The notes under the pieces: generated by a model
What the model saw: the letters and a program-made list of their open reading frames with translations, nothing else
The model's database searches: none
What the model was told of the DNA's origin: nothing
Shown: piece by piece, positions 1 through 9,080 of the stretch
Numbering within the stretch: position 1 is the stretch's first letter
Layout: each line of letters opens with the position of its first letter
Assembly: GCA_002104905.1 (NCBI GenBank)
Contig: MCFE01000958.1
Coordinates: 1-24,051, forward strand
From: Basidiobolus meristosporus CBS 931.73
Taxonomy: Eukaryota > Basidiobolomycota > Basidiobolomycetes > Basidiobolales > Basidiobolaceae
Direction: 5' to 3'
Length of the DNA: 24,051 nt
Position numbers and translations under genes: made by a program

Positions 1-1037
1 GGGACTACGGATACATGCAGTGGGTGCTTGCCGCCAAGGTTTAGGTCTACGGAGGCCTGTGCGTTATACACCAGGTCGCCAATGATGTGGGAAGGAATTT
101 CGTCGGGAAATTCGGAGAGCCCTTGGAACTTACGGAACAGCGAGTCCTTGGGAACCCCCAGTAGTTCCATCATGATCTGCATACGACAACGGTGAGTCAG
201 GCACATCACCACCTCCAGCACTCCTGCCTTACTGGAGTGCTCCAGGACCTGTTGGAGCGCAACAAGCGCACTCTCAGAGCCCTCCAGGCTGAACTGTTTC
301 TGATGGCCACACTCACGCATCATGTAATGATCGAAGGTTTCCGACCTGGCCATCAACTCAAGAAACTTGTACTTTTCCTCCTTGGAGAAGTTGGTGTCGA
401 TACATGTCTCCGCTTGGCTAGCAAACCACCTGCGCAAAGAGTCGTCCTGCACATAAACATTAGTGGGTGTCAAGCTGAATCATCACATAGCAAGAGGGCT
501 TACGGTGATGTGCATAAACTCAAATGCCATGTGGCCACAGTAAACATTCTCGAGATGCTCGATGATCTGAGCAAGCGTTGCTTTTGACAGACCCTTCATA
601 CTCACAATTCCTAATGCACTGGTGAGTATTGCAGTCAGTGATCAGTAGTGGCTGATCTTACCTTCAAGTTGGTATTCGGCTTGAGGGTCATCTAGTCCAT
701 AGGTTGATGGGTCCAAGGACGCGTCGCGGCTGCAAGTTCATGATGTTAGCTATTGGGGTTCATCACACATGGATGGTGAGCATACCTCTGATGCCACATA
801 TTCAGTGGATCGATGCTGGCGCATTTGTGGCCAAATGAGCGATATGCGTCCACTAGACGGACGAGGTTGCTATTCTGAATTCGGTTGGCTATTTCTGATT
901 TACTGACTGGTGTGATGTGGTCAGTACTGATGGATCAATCGAGAGTAGCATGAACACTTCTTACATTCTTTCACGGTAGCTCTCCTAGCGCTTCTAGCAC
1001 CATAAAAGGAGGAGCCATTCGAGTTGGAGATGGTCAT
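1..1037 (-). CDS. DHTKD1-like: 2-oxoadipate/2-oxoglutarate dehydrogenase E1-like, 5' part, five exons, runs off the left edge
   Basis: Proposed exons on the minus strand: 1037-965, 906-786, 729-662, 610-504 and 446-1. All four introns (58, 56, 51, 57 nt) are GT-AG and keep one frame of about 271 residues with no stop. The first intron has donor GTAAGA, a TACTGAC branch site and acceptor CCAG. Family signatures in order: LVRLVDAYRSFGHK with IDPL, YGL, IVSMKGL, VYCGHMAFEFMHI, FSLEGSES, THRCR, FRKFQGLSEFP and HPLHVSVVP. The GLSEFP segment and the surrounding spacing fit the DHTKD1 branch better than classical OGDH. Such E1 subunits decarboxylate a 2-oxoacid with thiamine diphosphate in a mitochondrial complex. 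The first exon has several Arg and no acidic residue in its first 20, which fits a targeting peptide. The usual HRGRLN motif reads HRCRMQ here. The catalytic C-terminal part is outside the window. The family call is firm; the substrate and first exon are inferred. Confidence 0.82.
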
Positions 1038-1823
1038 GATGAATGCGGTGCAGTGCAAGATTGATGCTCGTACCTGGGTGACAAGCTGGGCTTTTATTCA
1101 GGTTGTTCGACCTCTGCACTTTGCATGAATTTATTCCTTGGCGTTAAACATTGTCTCTGATTAGGAGATCAATATGCTGTAAAGGTGGACTGTGTGGCAT
1201 CATCGGCAATGCAAGATGTGGTGATAAAATGCAGAATAGTTTGTAGACTTGGCAATCTTACGGGCTCGTTGAGTCATGACTACTTGTCCAATGACAGTGA
1301 GATGAGCTGACTGCTAATGTCAAGTTCGAAATTAATAGGTAAAAGGTGGTGTCTGTGCTGGGATGGATAGACATATAGTAATATTGTTGCTCACTGATGA
1401 GTCCTGCCAATCACATTGCCAGTCTTTAGTGTGAAGTTTACTGAATATCCTGGATATTCCATTACCGTAATTGGTGATATATATGGATCTTGAGGTGGAA
1501 GTTGTGAATAGATTTGATTAACTTAGCGCACTTGATTTTTTTATTCATACTGTATAGTGCATTGTTGACTTATTTAATTTATGCACTTCGAGCACTTTTG
1601 TCAGCGTGTTGATAGGATTGGCATTTCTCACATGTGTGGACTTTGTCTTCAGGTCTAGTGTAACCTAAAAGGTTGATTATATGCACGGTAATATTTGGAG
1701 GGATCAGAGATAATGAAGCTTCTCAACTCCCTCAGTGTAGACTAGGTATTACTCTGAGTTAATCAATGAATACATAGTGGCAAGTATTTGACCATATATT
1801 AACCATACTCTTCAAGAATATAT
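1038..1823. other. gene-free stretch upstream of the E1-like gene
   Basis: No convincing reading frame, RNA gene or repeat was found on either strand. It must contain the promoter of the minus-strand E1-like gene. Composition changes here from CpG-containing gene sequence to AT-rich, CpG-poor sequence like that of the transposons further right. Confidence 0.5.
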
Positions 1824-2560
1824 TTATCTAGTAGTGAAACTTGTTAGAGTTCTTGTAACATTAGCGGTGATTGAGAGAACACGTGGATCATGTAGTTTTG
1901 TTATAAGTCCTGTACTTACACCTAAACATTCACCAAGCTTGGTCATCAAACAGAGTAAAATCATGAAGTATTCTGTTATAACTTCTATTATAAAGAAATG
2001 CAGCTTAATTGCCTGATTTGACCCAAATACCATTGGGCAGTTTTGGATGATGAATTATGGATATTGCCATATCAAATATGGACCTGTTTGAGCATTCTGT
2101 CACTTCATGTAGCTGTGAGAAGTATTGTACAGTAGTCTTATGCTTTATCCCATGTATCTTACATAGGTGTATGAAGAACTTAGAGTAGTATTCTCCACCA
2201 TTACTGGTACACATTTTCTCAACATTTTCACTAATCTCACTTTCCATCACAGCTTTCAGCTCCCTGTACTTACACAGTGCTACAACCTACTTACTATGAG
2301 TTAGGCTCACACATATCTAGTATAATCATCAAGAAATGTGATTAAATACCTTGTTCAACCTACAGATAAATTGTGCATAGGTTTGCACAAATATTGGTGA
2401 GCCTGACAAATTTTTTTTGTTTTGATTGACCTAGAGCTTGTGAATGATGGTCTGACATGTTTCCCATAAATGAAGGATTCACAGAGCTCCAAGTCAGCTA
2501 GGGGACTCATTCTACTGTAGAAATCAAAGCTGGTAAAACACCTTCAGGTTTTTTCCATAT
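1824..2560 (-). pseudogene. decayed Ty1/Copia integrase fragment
   Basis: A minus-strand frame at 2250-2005 reads CTSNGGEYYSKFF, then HGIKHKTTVQY, TECSNRSIFDMA and LPNGIWV. These match the second catalytic Asp block (DNGGEY) and the E-containing ER-NR block of Copia integrase, but Asp is replaced by Ser and the A-E-R/H-x-N-R block is altered. The DNA on both sides (about 1920-2000 and 2260-2560) is alignable to the same region of the Copia element at 6280-6780 in this window, with small insertions and deletions. It is an older relative of that element. No LTR was found, so it is a truncated relic with no expected function. Confidence 0.75.
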
Positions 2561-2844
2561 ATAGCATTTGCATATATTGGTAAGTTGGGTCTGCTAAAAT
2601 ATATGTAGACTGCAATAGGATCATTTGAGTGCTACACAAGGCCTGTTAGAGGGCCACCAAAAACCATCAAGCTTATTTACCTATTTAGCAATAAAATCAG
2701 CATATCACCATCACAATACTATCACAAGATCATGAAGAGGGTCAATAATTTCAAGCTGCCAGCATAATAAAGGCTCATTGTGGAGTCTTGACAACTGATT
2801 TGAATTGTATCCACCTGCTGGACCATGTAAATATCATCAAAATG
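2561..2844. other. unassigned AT-rich stretch
   Basis: It lies between the integrase relic and copy A of the unknown repeat family. No frame or motif was recognised. It may be further decayed Copia sequence, but no alignment to the better Copia copy could be seen. Confidence 0.35.
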
Positions 2845-4022
2845 TTGGACCCCAGATTTCACAAAAAACTTAGTCTGCATTTCCTATCACTACAATACAA
2901 AAGTGGTTGTTTATTGGTTCCCTGCTAATTCTCTCACTTTCAGATCCTGGACGCTCAATTACACCCTATCTATGTGTATATTGATTGACTATTAGCTCTC
3001 TTTGACACTCCTTACTTCCTGACTCAACCAATGCTCTTACTTTTTGTGCATAAATTGGTTTATTTTGTTGAAGCTTCAGTAGTAGCTCAATTGCCAGATG
3101 TTTTGACCTATACAAGTCTCAATGTCCCACACTAACACTAAGTCTGACCCCACACTCAACAAAGAACTCCATTAAGATCCACCATTAAATAAGTATTACC
3201 AATGTTTTGCCCTTTTTCCACTTCATTTGCCAGTCATTGCAATGAGTCCTTGCAATATTCAAGTGCATTTTTATGAGCGCCACTCTTGATGAAGTGCTAT
3301 AACCTCTTGGTATGCCTATTAATGTTCCAAAACTTCATTGTAGGCATTGTGATAGTCTTATAAGTTATTGACATTGTTACTATTGTCAGTGGGATCAATT
3401 TTGAGCAGTGACATTCAAAAACCTGGCCAATTTTACTCCCTAAGTAAAAAAATTGAGAAAAGGCCAGCAAAATACCGTCATAGTATCAGCTCAGTTCTAA
3501 GGTTGTGAAAATTGACTACTCTCAATATCTCTGTTTAGAGCTGATGTTCAGGCAAGCAAATAGGTTCTCCAGGAGGAGACTAGGCAAACTAGCATCCATA
3601 CCAAGTTTGGCAATTAGCTGCCCATTACTTCCATCAAAAATTGCATTTGAAATTTCAAACCCATAACACCAGCTGAACACCAGCTGAATACCAGCAAAAT
3701 ACCATTAGAATACCAGCAGAGTACCAGCTGAAATTTAGATGAATTCCAAGTTTTGGATTTTTCATAGGATACTATGTTAGAAAAGCTAGTACCCTAACTG
3801 ATTTTCACCAACTCAAACATAGCTAATTCCAGTTATGGTTTACTTTATCCCACCTCTGAATATATTTTAGCTGTCACTCCTGATCAATTCTCATGTGGTC
3901 ATTATGTCCTCAACTGATCTGCTAAGCATGGGTAGACTTTTCCCCCTTTATCTTTTCCTTTGTCACTACTGGGTCTTTCACCACTACTTTGTCTGAGTGC
4001 TCTTTGCATTGAGCTACATTTT
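2845..4022 (-). pseudogene. unknown repeat family, copy A (broken coding copy, cut by the Copia element)
   Basis: Bases 2845-3420 and 3905-4022 align by eye with 19392-20070 and 20262-20370 (copy B) over long shared runs, for example CCCCAGATTTCACAAAAAACT and CCTTACTTCCTGACTCAACCA. The coding strand is minus. Frames are broken by many stops and shifts, more than in copy B. Bases about 3425-3905 replace a shorter stretch of copy B and look like a separate insertion. Homology stops abruptly at CTACATTTTC, exactly where the Copia LTR starts, so the N-terminal part was lost or displaced by that element. The encoded protein is not recognised; see copy B for what can be seen of it. Confidence 0.7.
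3666..3731 (+). repeat. 11-bp tandem repeat, six units
   Basis: Six consecutive 11-bp units follow the pattern ATACCAGCTGA: two copies of ACACCAGCTGA, then ATACCAGCAAA, ATACCATTAGA, ATACCAGCAGA and GTACCAGCTGA. It lies inside the sequence of about 480 bp that distinguishes copy A from copy B. Confidence 0.85.
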
Positions 4023-4208
4023 CGCAAAATTTGGGGCTGTTTGGATAGCTATGAGAATTTTCATGTGCCGGGTACCTGATATTTGGCTGAAAATATTCTA
4101 AGTAAATCCCAACAAGGATTTTGGACAGTATCCTTTTGGATTTGAAGATAATGATATAAGTGACTATGTTAGGTGAATATTTAGGTGGAATTACAAACTT
4201 TTGCAACA
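4023..4208 (-). repeat. Copia 3' LTR
   Basis: On the minus strand it begins TGTTGCAAAAG, directly after the C-terminal RNase H sequence, and ends near CAAATTTTGC. It is about 85% alike to 8282-8466. The outer end, expected as CA, appears mutated. Confidence 0.82.
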
Positions 4209-5728
4209 CTTCCACTCAGCCAAATGTTCATACTGACTAGTCCTAATTTTGACCTAAGATATTCAAACTTGACTCTAGCTAATGGTTTGATAAATATGTC
4301 TGCAAGCATTCATCTGTAGGACAGTAAGCTAAGCTAACTGAGCTATTCTCTATAGCCTCACCTATGAAATGATGTCTTTTATCTATGTGCTTAGTTCTAG
4401 CATGAAAAGTTGGATTTCTACCTAATTGTATGCACTCTGGATTATCTTGAAATAAAGTAATAGGCTTTTTTTGACATAGGCTTAAATCTGTAAAAAGGTT
4501 CCTTAATCACATTACTTATTTTGTTGCTTCAGAGGTTGCCATATGCTCTGCCTCTGTGGTAGAAAGTGCTATGGTTGGTTGCTTTCTTGATTTCCATGAA
4601 ATTGCTCCCCTACAGTAAAGAAGGTATATCATGTAGTGGATCCTCTATCTTCCAAATTTTGTCCCCAATCTGAGTCAGAGTATCCCACAAGATCTTGTTC
4701 TGAATCCTTATAAGTGTATTGTAAGCAGATATCAGCAGTTCCTTTTAGGTATCTAAAAATCCGCTCAACTGCTGCAATATGATCAGATCCATAGTTCTGA
4801 TTATGTTGGCTGACAGCTCCCATTGAATATGATATATCTGGAAATGTTCCATGTATGATTTACATCAGACTGTCAATTATTGATTGATAAGGAAACTCAG
4901 GGCTTTCAGAGGGCACCAAGCTCTCTTGATTTGGTTGAGTTTTGACCAAGTTAAGGTTTGGCTCCATTGCGGTAGCTGCTGGTTTACAGTCATCCACTTT
5001 GTACATCTTTAATACATCTTCAGTATACTTGGATTGGCTTAGGGTAATAGTCTGCGTACTTCTGTCTATGGAGAATGTAATCCCTAAGTAGTAACTGAGC
5101 TCTCCTAGATTGGGTATCTTGCACTTCTTAGAAAGGCTGAATATAGTCTCTTCCAATGCTTCTAGGTTATTGGTGGCTATAACAAGGTCATCCACATATA
5201 GAGCTAATAGATCTAAATTTGCTCTATCTGGCTTATAGTATATACTATTGTCAGCATTACTCCATTTAAAACTCAAAGATTCCAAATAAGAATCTATCTT
5301 GCAATTCCAGGCTCTTGGTGAATATTTGATACCATATAGAGACCTTTAAGCCTGCAGACCAAATGGGGGTTATCTTAGTCAACAAGCCAGTCAGGCTGGT
5401 CAATATATATGTTTTTATCATGCTCTCCATTCAAAAATGCAGCTTTTGCATTCATTTGATGGATTAAACACTTATATTTGGCTGCAATAGCTAATACTAA
5501 TCTGATGGAATTAAACTTGGCTACTTGTGCAAAGGTCCTGGTAAAGTCAAGTCCTTTTGCTTGAGAGTATTTTTTGGCCACAAGTCTTGCTTTGTATCTT
5601 TCAATTGTACCATCAGCCTTGTATTTTGTCCTGAAGCCCCATCTGCATGCAATTGATTTTTGGTTGATTGGTAACTTGACCAAGTCCCCAGTTTGATTTT
5701 CCATCAGGGCCTGATATTCCTCAGTCAT
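4209..5728 (-). pseudogene. Copia reverse transcriptase and RNase H, broken
   Basis: Three frames carry the Copia RT (RVT_2 type) in pieces. Bases 5728-5375 have WGFRTKYKADGTIERYKARLVAK and LIHQMNAKAAFLNG, where the usual V-D-V is changed. Bases 5285-4860 have the catalytic LYVDD box and LGELSYYLGI. Bases 4823-4629 and on to 4209 have the RNase H part: GYSDSDWGQN, then TARTKHID-like and LADIFIKPLARVKFEYL matches close to the LTR. There is a stop at about 5362, a frameshift near 5333, a stop at 4628 where Gly is usual, and shifts between 4500 and 4600. The frame ends just at the 3' LTR, as in other Copia elements. No active enzyme is expected. Confidence 0.85.
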
Positions 5729-5847
5729 TGCAGATCTCCCAAACTTTGTCTGAGAGCTATTTAGGGCCTCTTTTACAGACTGGGGTTCATCAATATGAAC
5801 TTAATAGGCATAGCTAAGTTTGTACCCTCATTGATATAGTTATTGGG

Positions 5848-6916
5848 CTATATCTTGTTCAATTGAATCACTGGGCATTTGATACTGGAAATGATAACTT
5901 CTGGGATATTCCTGGGCACTGTTTCAGGCAGAACCACGGTTTTAGAGTCCTCTGGAGTGAGAAAACTTTCATTGTTTTGCTCTGATTCAATCCTGATAAT
6001 TGGTGGACTTGAGATGGGATTGTTGTCATTACTTGATTTCATTTTTTGTGAAAATTTTGAATTTTCATCCAACAACACATCCCTGGACTTGATTAGCTTC
6101 TTTGCTTTGGTATTGAAGAGTCTGTATGCTTTACTCTCACTGCAGTAGCCCAAAAATATGTCTTTACATTTTTTGGCTCAAATTTTGACTGATTTCCAGG
6201 CAGTTTATTGGCATATGCTCTACACCCAAATATTCTTAGATGCTCTGCACTTGGTCTGTGTCCATACCATGCTTCAAATGGAGTAGAATCTCAAAGTATT
6301 CTGTTACAACCTCTATTTTTAAGGTATACAGCTATGGCAACTGATTCCGCCCAAAAGTCAGAGGATAGTTTTTGATCATGCTCATAGATCTTGCCATATC
6401 AATTATTGATCTGTTGGCATGCTCTGCTACTCTATTTTGCTGTGGGCAGTATGGTACAGTAGTCTCTTACTTTATCCCATGAATTTTGCAGATGTGGATG
6501 AAGTATTTTGAGGTTTATTCTCTACCATTGTCAGAGCTTATTTTGTTGATTTTTTCACCAGTTTCTCTCTTCACCATGGCATTGAACTCCCTGAATTTAG
6601 TCAGAGCTTCTTCCTTTCTCTCCAGGAAGTAAACCTACTTGCATCTTGTAAAATCATCAATAAAAGTGATTAAATACTTCATTTTGATTAACCTGGAGCT
6701 CTTGAACAGTTGTCTGGCTTGTTTCACATATGTGCAGGCTTCACAGTGCTTCAAATTAGCTGGGGGATCAATTTCTACTCTGGGAATTAGTTGATCTTTA
6801 ATCATTTTGTGCAAATAACTAAAATTGATGTGTGCAAATCTCCTGTGCCAAAGCATTGGTGTTTCTTCATTGAAGTTACTTATATTGGCTTCCAGATATG
6901 ATGGAATATAAGTCAA
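5848..6916 (-). pseudogene. Copia integrase, broken
   Basis: Bases 6916-6635 carry the integrase zinc-binding domain (W-H-R-R-F-A-H, then C-E-A-C) followed by the first catalytic block LITFIDDFTR. The core continues in shifted frames through 6635-6330 (DNG-like and IHGIK-TTVPY blocks), interrupted by stops. Bases 6153-5848 hold the C-terminal part, GYCSESKAYRLFNTKAKKL and SRDVLLDE, typical of the region after the Copia integrase core. Several nonsense and frameshift changes make it nonfunctional. The relic at 1824-2560 is a homologue of this part. Confidence 0.82.
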
Positions 6917-6934
6917 CTTATATAGACTCTGATC

Positions 6935-7355
6935 TTAAATATTCAAAGCAACATGGGCACCATTTTGATCAGTGATCTTGCATCCAGAGTTGTCAAAGCT
7001 TAAACCAAGTCCTTCTGCTGTGGCCTTGCTTACAGATGGTAGGTTCTTGGCTATTTCTGGTACATAAAGTACTTCTTTAAAGGCCAGTGTATGGCTCCCT
7101 TCACTGCTTCTTATGCTTACCTGGATAGCTCCTTCTCCCAATGCATCAAGTGTTCTATTGTCACCCATGAAAACCTTCTTGATTGTAATTTCTTGATATT
7201 CGGTAAAAATTTCTTTTTGGTGTGTACAGTGTTGATATGCTCCAGAGTCAATATACTACATCTGAGAATTCTTATTTGTGGCCATATTTAGTGCAAATAT
7301 GACTAGTCTATCTTCAGTTGTTGCAGCATTTCCAAATTCAGACTCTTCCTGCCAA
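6935..7355 (-). pseudogene. Copia aspartic protease, broken
   Basis: The frame at 7355-7256 runs into the protease with a stop, then YIDSGAYQHC, where D-S-G is the catalytic motif. The stop (TAG) stands where Trp (TGG) is usual before Y-x-D-S-G, a G-to-A change. The frame continues as MGDNRTLDALGEGAIQV and LYVPEIAKNLPSVSK, the standard middle and C-terminal part of Copia protease. Relative to gag the frame changes after the zinc knuckle at about 7360, either a damaged junction or a natural shift. Confidence 0.8.
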
Positions 7356-8114
7356 CTATCTCCTCTTGAAGCACTGACCTTGTGTGAGTCCTTTCCTTTT
7401 GCAGTAGTTGCAAAACAGGTTGCTATTACCTTTAAAAGGTCTGGGGTACCTCCTTTGTTGGTTATCATTGCTTATTAAAGCATCTTCTTCTTCCTTCTTA
7501 TTGGCACTTGATTTTCTTAATTCTTCATCCAGGAGCCTTCCATATATGTAATTTAAGAGCAAATATTCAATTCTGGACTCTAGGGCTGATACAAGGCCAT
7601 GAAACCTATCTGTCAGGCTATTCAGGATGGTAACTATTACATCCTCATCAGTATTTGGTATGCCCACAGATTTCATTTCATCTACCAGTAGAATACTTCT
7701 GTTAATTAGATTTTGCATTTCTTCTCCTGGCAGCATCTTTATAGTAAAGAATTTTTGTCTTGGATACATTTTCTTAGCAGCTGAGCATGACTGGTAGGTG
7801 TCTTCTAATACCTTCCAGGCATTCATTGCTGTTTTTGCTCTTGAGCATTGAACTAGCAATATATCTTCAATATTAAGGAAAATGCAGTTAAAGGTACTTT
7901 GTTCCTTCTTCTGGTACTTTAAGGCTTCCTCTCCCATGTTTTTAGGAGGGAATTCTTCCGCCATGACAATATCCCAAAGGCCTCTTTCTTGTAGCAGCAT
8001 CTTCATCTTCACCTTCCATACTTGGTAGTTAGATCCATCCAGCTTGTCAGCAGAGGGAAACTTTCCAGTAACAGCAGTAGTAGATACTGCAGAGAGTGAC
8101 AGCTTGGGGCTCAT
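7356..8114 (-). pseudogene. Copia gag, frame mostly intact
   Basis: The frame is open from inside the 5' LTR (8360), but the likely start is the Met at 8114 (MSPKLSLSAV), which precedes the conserved LDGSNYQVWKVKMKMLL and AWKVLEDTY blocks of the Copia gag polypeptide (UBN2 type). About 252 residues follow. Near the C-terminus the zinc knuckle reads CNYCKRKGLTQGQC: the two N-terminal Cys and the last Cys are present, but the His of C-x2-C-x4-H-x4-C is Leu, so metal binding is doubtful. The frame stops at 7356, just after the knuckle, and downstream homology resumes in another frame. Confidence 0.82.
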
Positions 8115-8281
8115 TACCTGCTGTAAGAGTCTTTTAGATATTGGAAGTGATTGGGAGGACAAGTAGATTATGTGGTTTTCACCTAATGACTTATTGAGTG
8201 TAAAAGTAGTGTTTATACTTTTAAATGATCTTGGAACTACAAACACACAGAATAAGTAAAGAAAAATCCCAAGAACATGTG

Positions 8282-8466
8282 TGCAAAGTTTGGGGCTGTT
8301 TGGACAACTTTGAGAATTTTCATGTTCTGGGTACCTGATATTTTGGTGAAAATATTCCAAGTAAATCCCAACAAGGAATTTGGTTAGTATCCTCTAGGAT
8401 TTGAAGGTAGTGATCTAAGTGACTAAGTTAGGGGAATATCTACATGGAATTATGAATTTTTCAACA
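8282..8466 (-). repeat. Copia 5' LTR
   Basis: On the minus strand it begins TGTTGAAAAATTC and ends CTTTGCA, a TG...CA pair. It aligns to 4023-4208 over its whole length with about 85% identity by eye. Confidence 0.83.
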
Positions 8467-8536
8467 GAATATATATGTCTGCAGGAAGTCTGTTTACCCT
8501 ACCACAGCAGGAAGACAATATTCTTAGTGTTGGTGT
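8467..8536. other. host flank between the two elements, with a dispersed 31-bp motif
   Basis: This is the pre-insertion site of the Gypsy element and continues at 14455. Bases 8476-8506 match 19337-19367 at 27 of 31 positions, the last 16 (TGTTTACCCTACCACA) without change. It may be the end of an unidentified transposon. Confidence 0.6.
8532..8536. repeat. left target-site duplication GGTGT
   Basis: GGTGT directly precedes the LTR that starts at 8537 and is repeated exactly at 14455-14459, directly after the other LTR. A 5-bp duplication is usual for Gypsy integrases. Confidence 0.95.
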
Positions 8537-9065
8537 TGTTATGAATAGACACAAGGCAGGAGAGTAGAGCTAGGCAAGGCAGGACCAGGGAAGGACTTAG
8601 GTGTGGATCAACAAGGCAAGGCGGATTTCCAAGACAAGGCTGTTTATTCAAGACCTGTGTTTATCAGACTGAGGAATACTTAAGGGGGGATAGGACTATA
8701 TATACTTTTTGGCTATATTGATGCCGAGAGATGTTAGCTAATACTAATGGGGTTGTGGGGTGAGGCACAGCAATGGTGCTGGGGATAATGACATAGATGA
8801 CACGGTACTGAGACAGGATGGGGAAATGGATTGGGTCACCTGATCATGTGACTAAGTCATGTGACCTGGTATTTCCATATATGGTACTGGACTATAAAAA
8901 ATACGATGGAAAGCTTCCATGGAATGTTCCATTGTGTAACAATGGTTTGGAATGGTCAGGAACTTTCTGGAAGGTGGTAGAAGGTTCCGGAAGGAATCTC
9001 TTAGAAATTGAGCTGGGAAGCTGAAACTTGGCATGGGTGTTCATGGTTGTCATGTGATCATGACA
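8537..9065 (-). repeat. Gypsy 3' LTR
   Basis: 529 bp, same sequence as 13926-14454. On the minus strand it begins TGTCATGATC and ends TATTCATAACA. It is preceded by the polypurine tract, which overlaps the pol stop codon. Confidence 0.96.
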
Positions 9066-9080
9066 CTATTCTCCTCTTCC
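9066..9080 (-). promoter_or_regulatory. polypurine tract overlapping the pol stop
   Basis: The minus strand reads GGAAGAGGAGAATAG directly against the 3' LTR. It would prime plus-strand DNA synthesis. The same bases encode the last pol residues (G-R-G-E) and the TAG stop. Confidence 0.85.

Larger units (their letters stand above)
4023..8466 (-). mobile_element. Ty1/Copia LTR retrotransposon, old and inactive
   Basis: On the minus strand the order is LTR, gag, protease, integrase, RT, RNase H, LTR, the defining Copia order. The LTRs (8282-8466 and 4023-4208) differ at roughly 27 of 183 compared positions by eye, so the insertion is old. Every domain is broken by stops or frameshifts. The sequence GAGTGGAAG just before the 3' LTR may be the polypurine tract. 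No clear primer-binding site follows the 5' LTR. The 5-bp flanks (ATTTT on the left, GAATA on the right) do not match, and copy A of the unknown family does not continue on the right-hand side. Confidence 0.88.

Noticed and set aside
192-587. 131-residue plus-strand frame over the first gene
   Set aside because: It is the antisense shadow of exons of the E1-like gene, which has clear family motifs and matching splice sites on the minus strand.
975-1018. Alternative first exon starting at the ATG at 1018 and joined to 926
   Set aside because: It keeps the frame, but its donor (GTGAAAG) is poor and its peptide is not presequence-like. The model from 1037 with GTAAGA, TACTGAC and CCAG is better.
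1397-1440. CTGATGAGTCC resembling a hammerhead ribozyme core
   Set aside because: The required CGAAA part and closing stems are missing nearby.
8818-9034. Short frames inside the LTRs (also at 14207-14423)
   Set aside because: They are chance frames repeated because the LTRs are identical. They overlap promoter elements and have no protein features.
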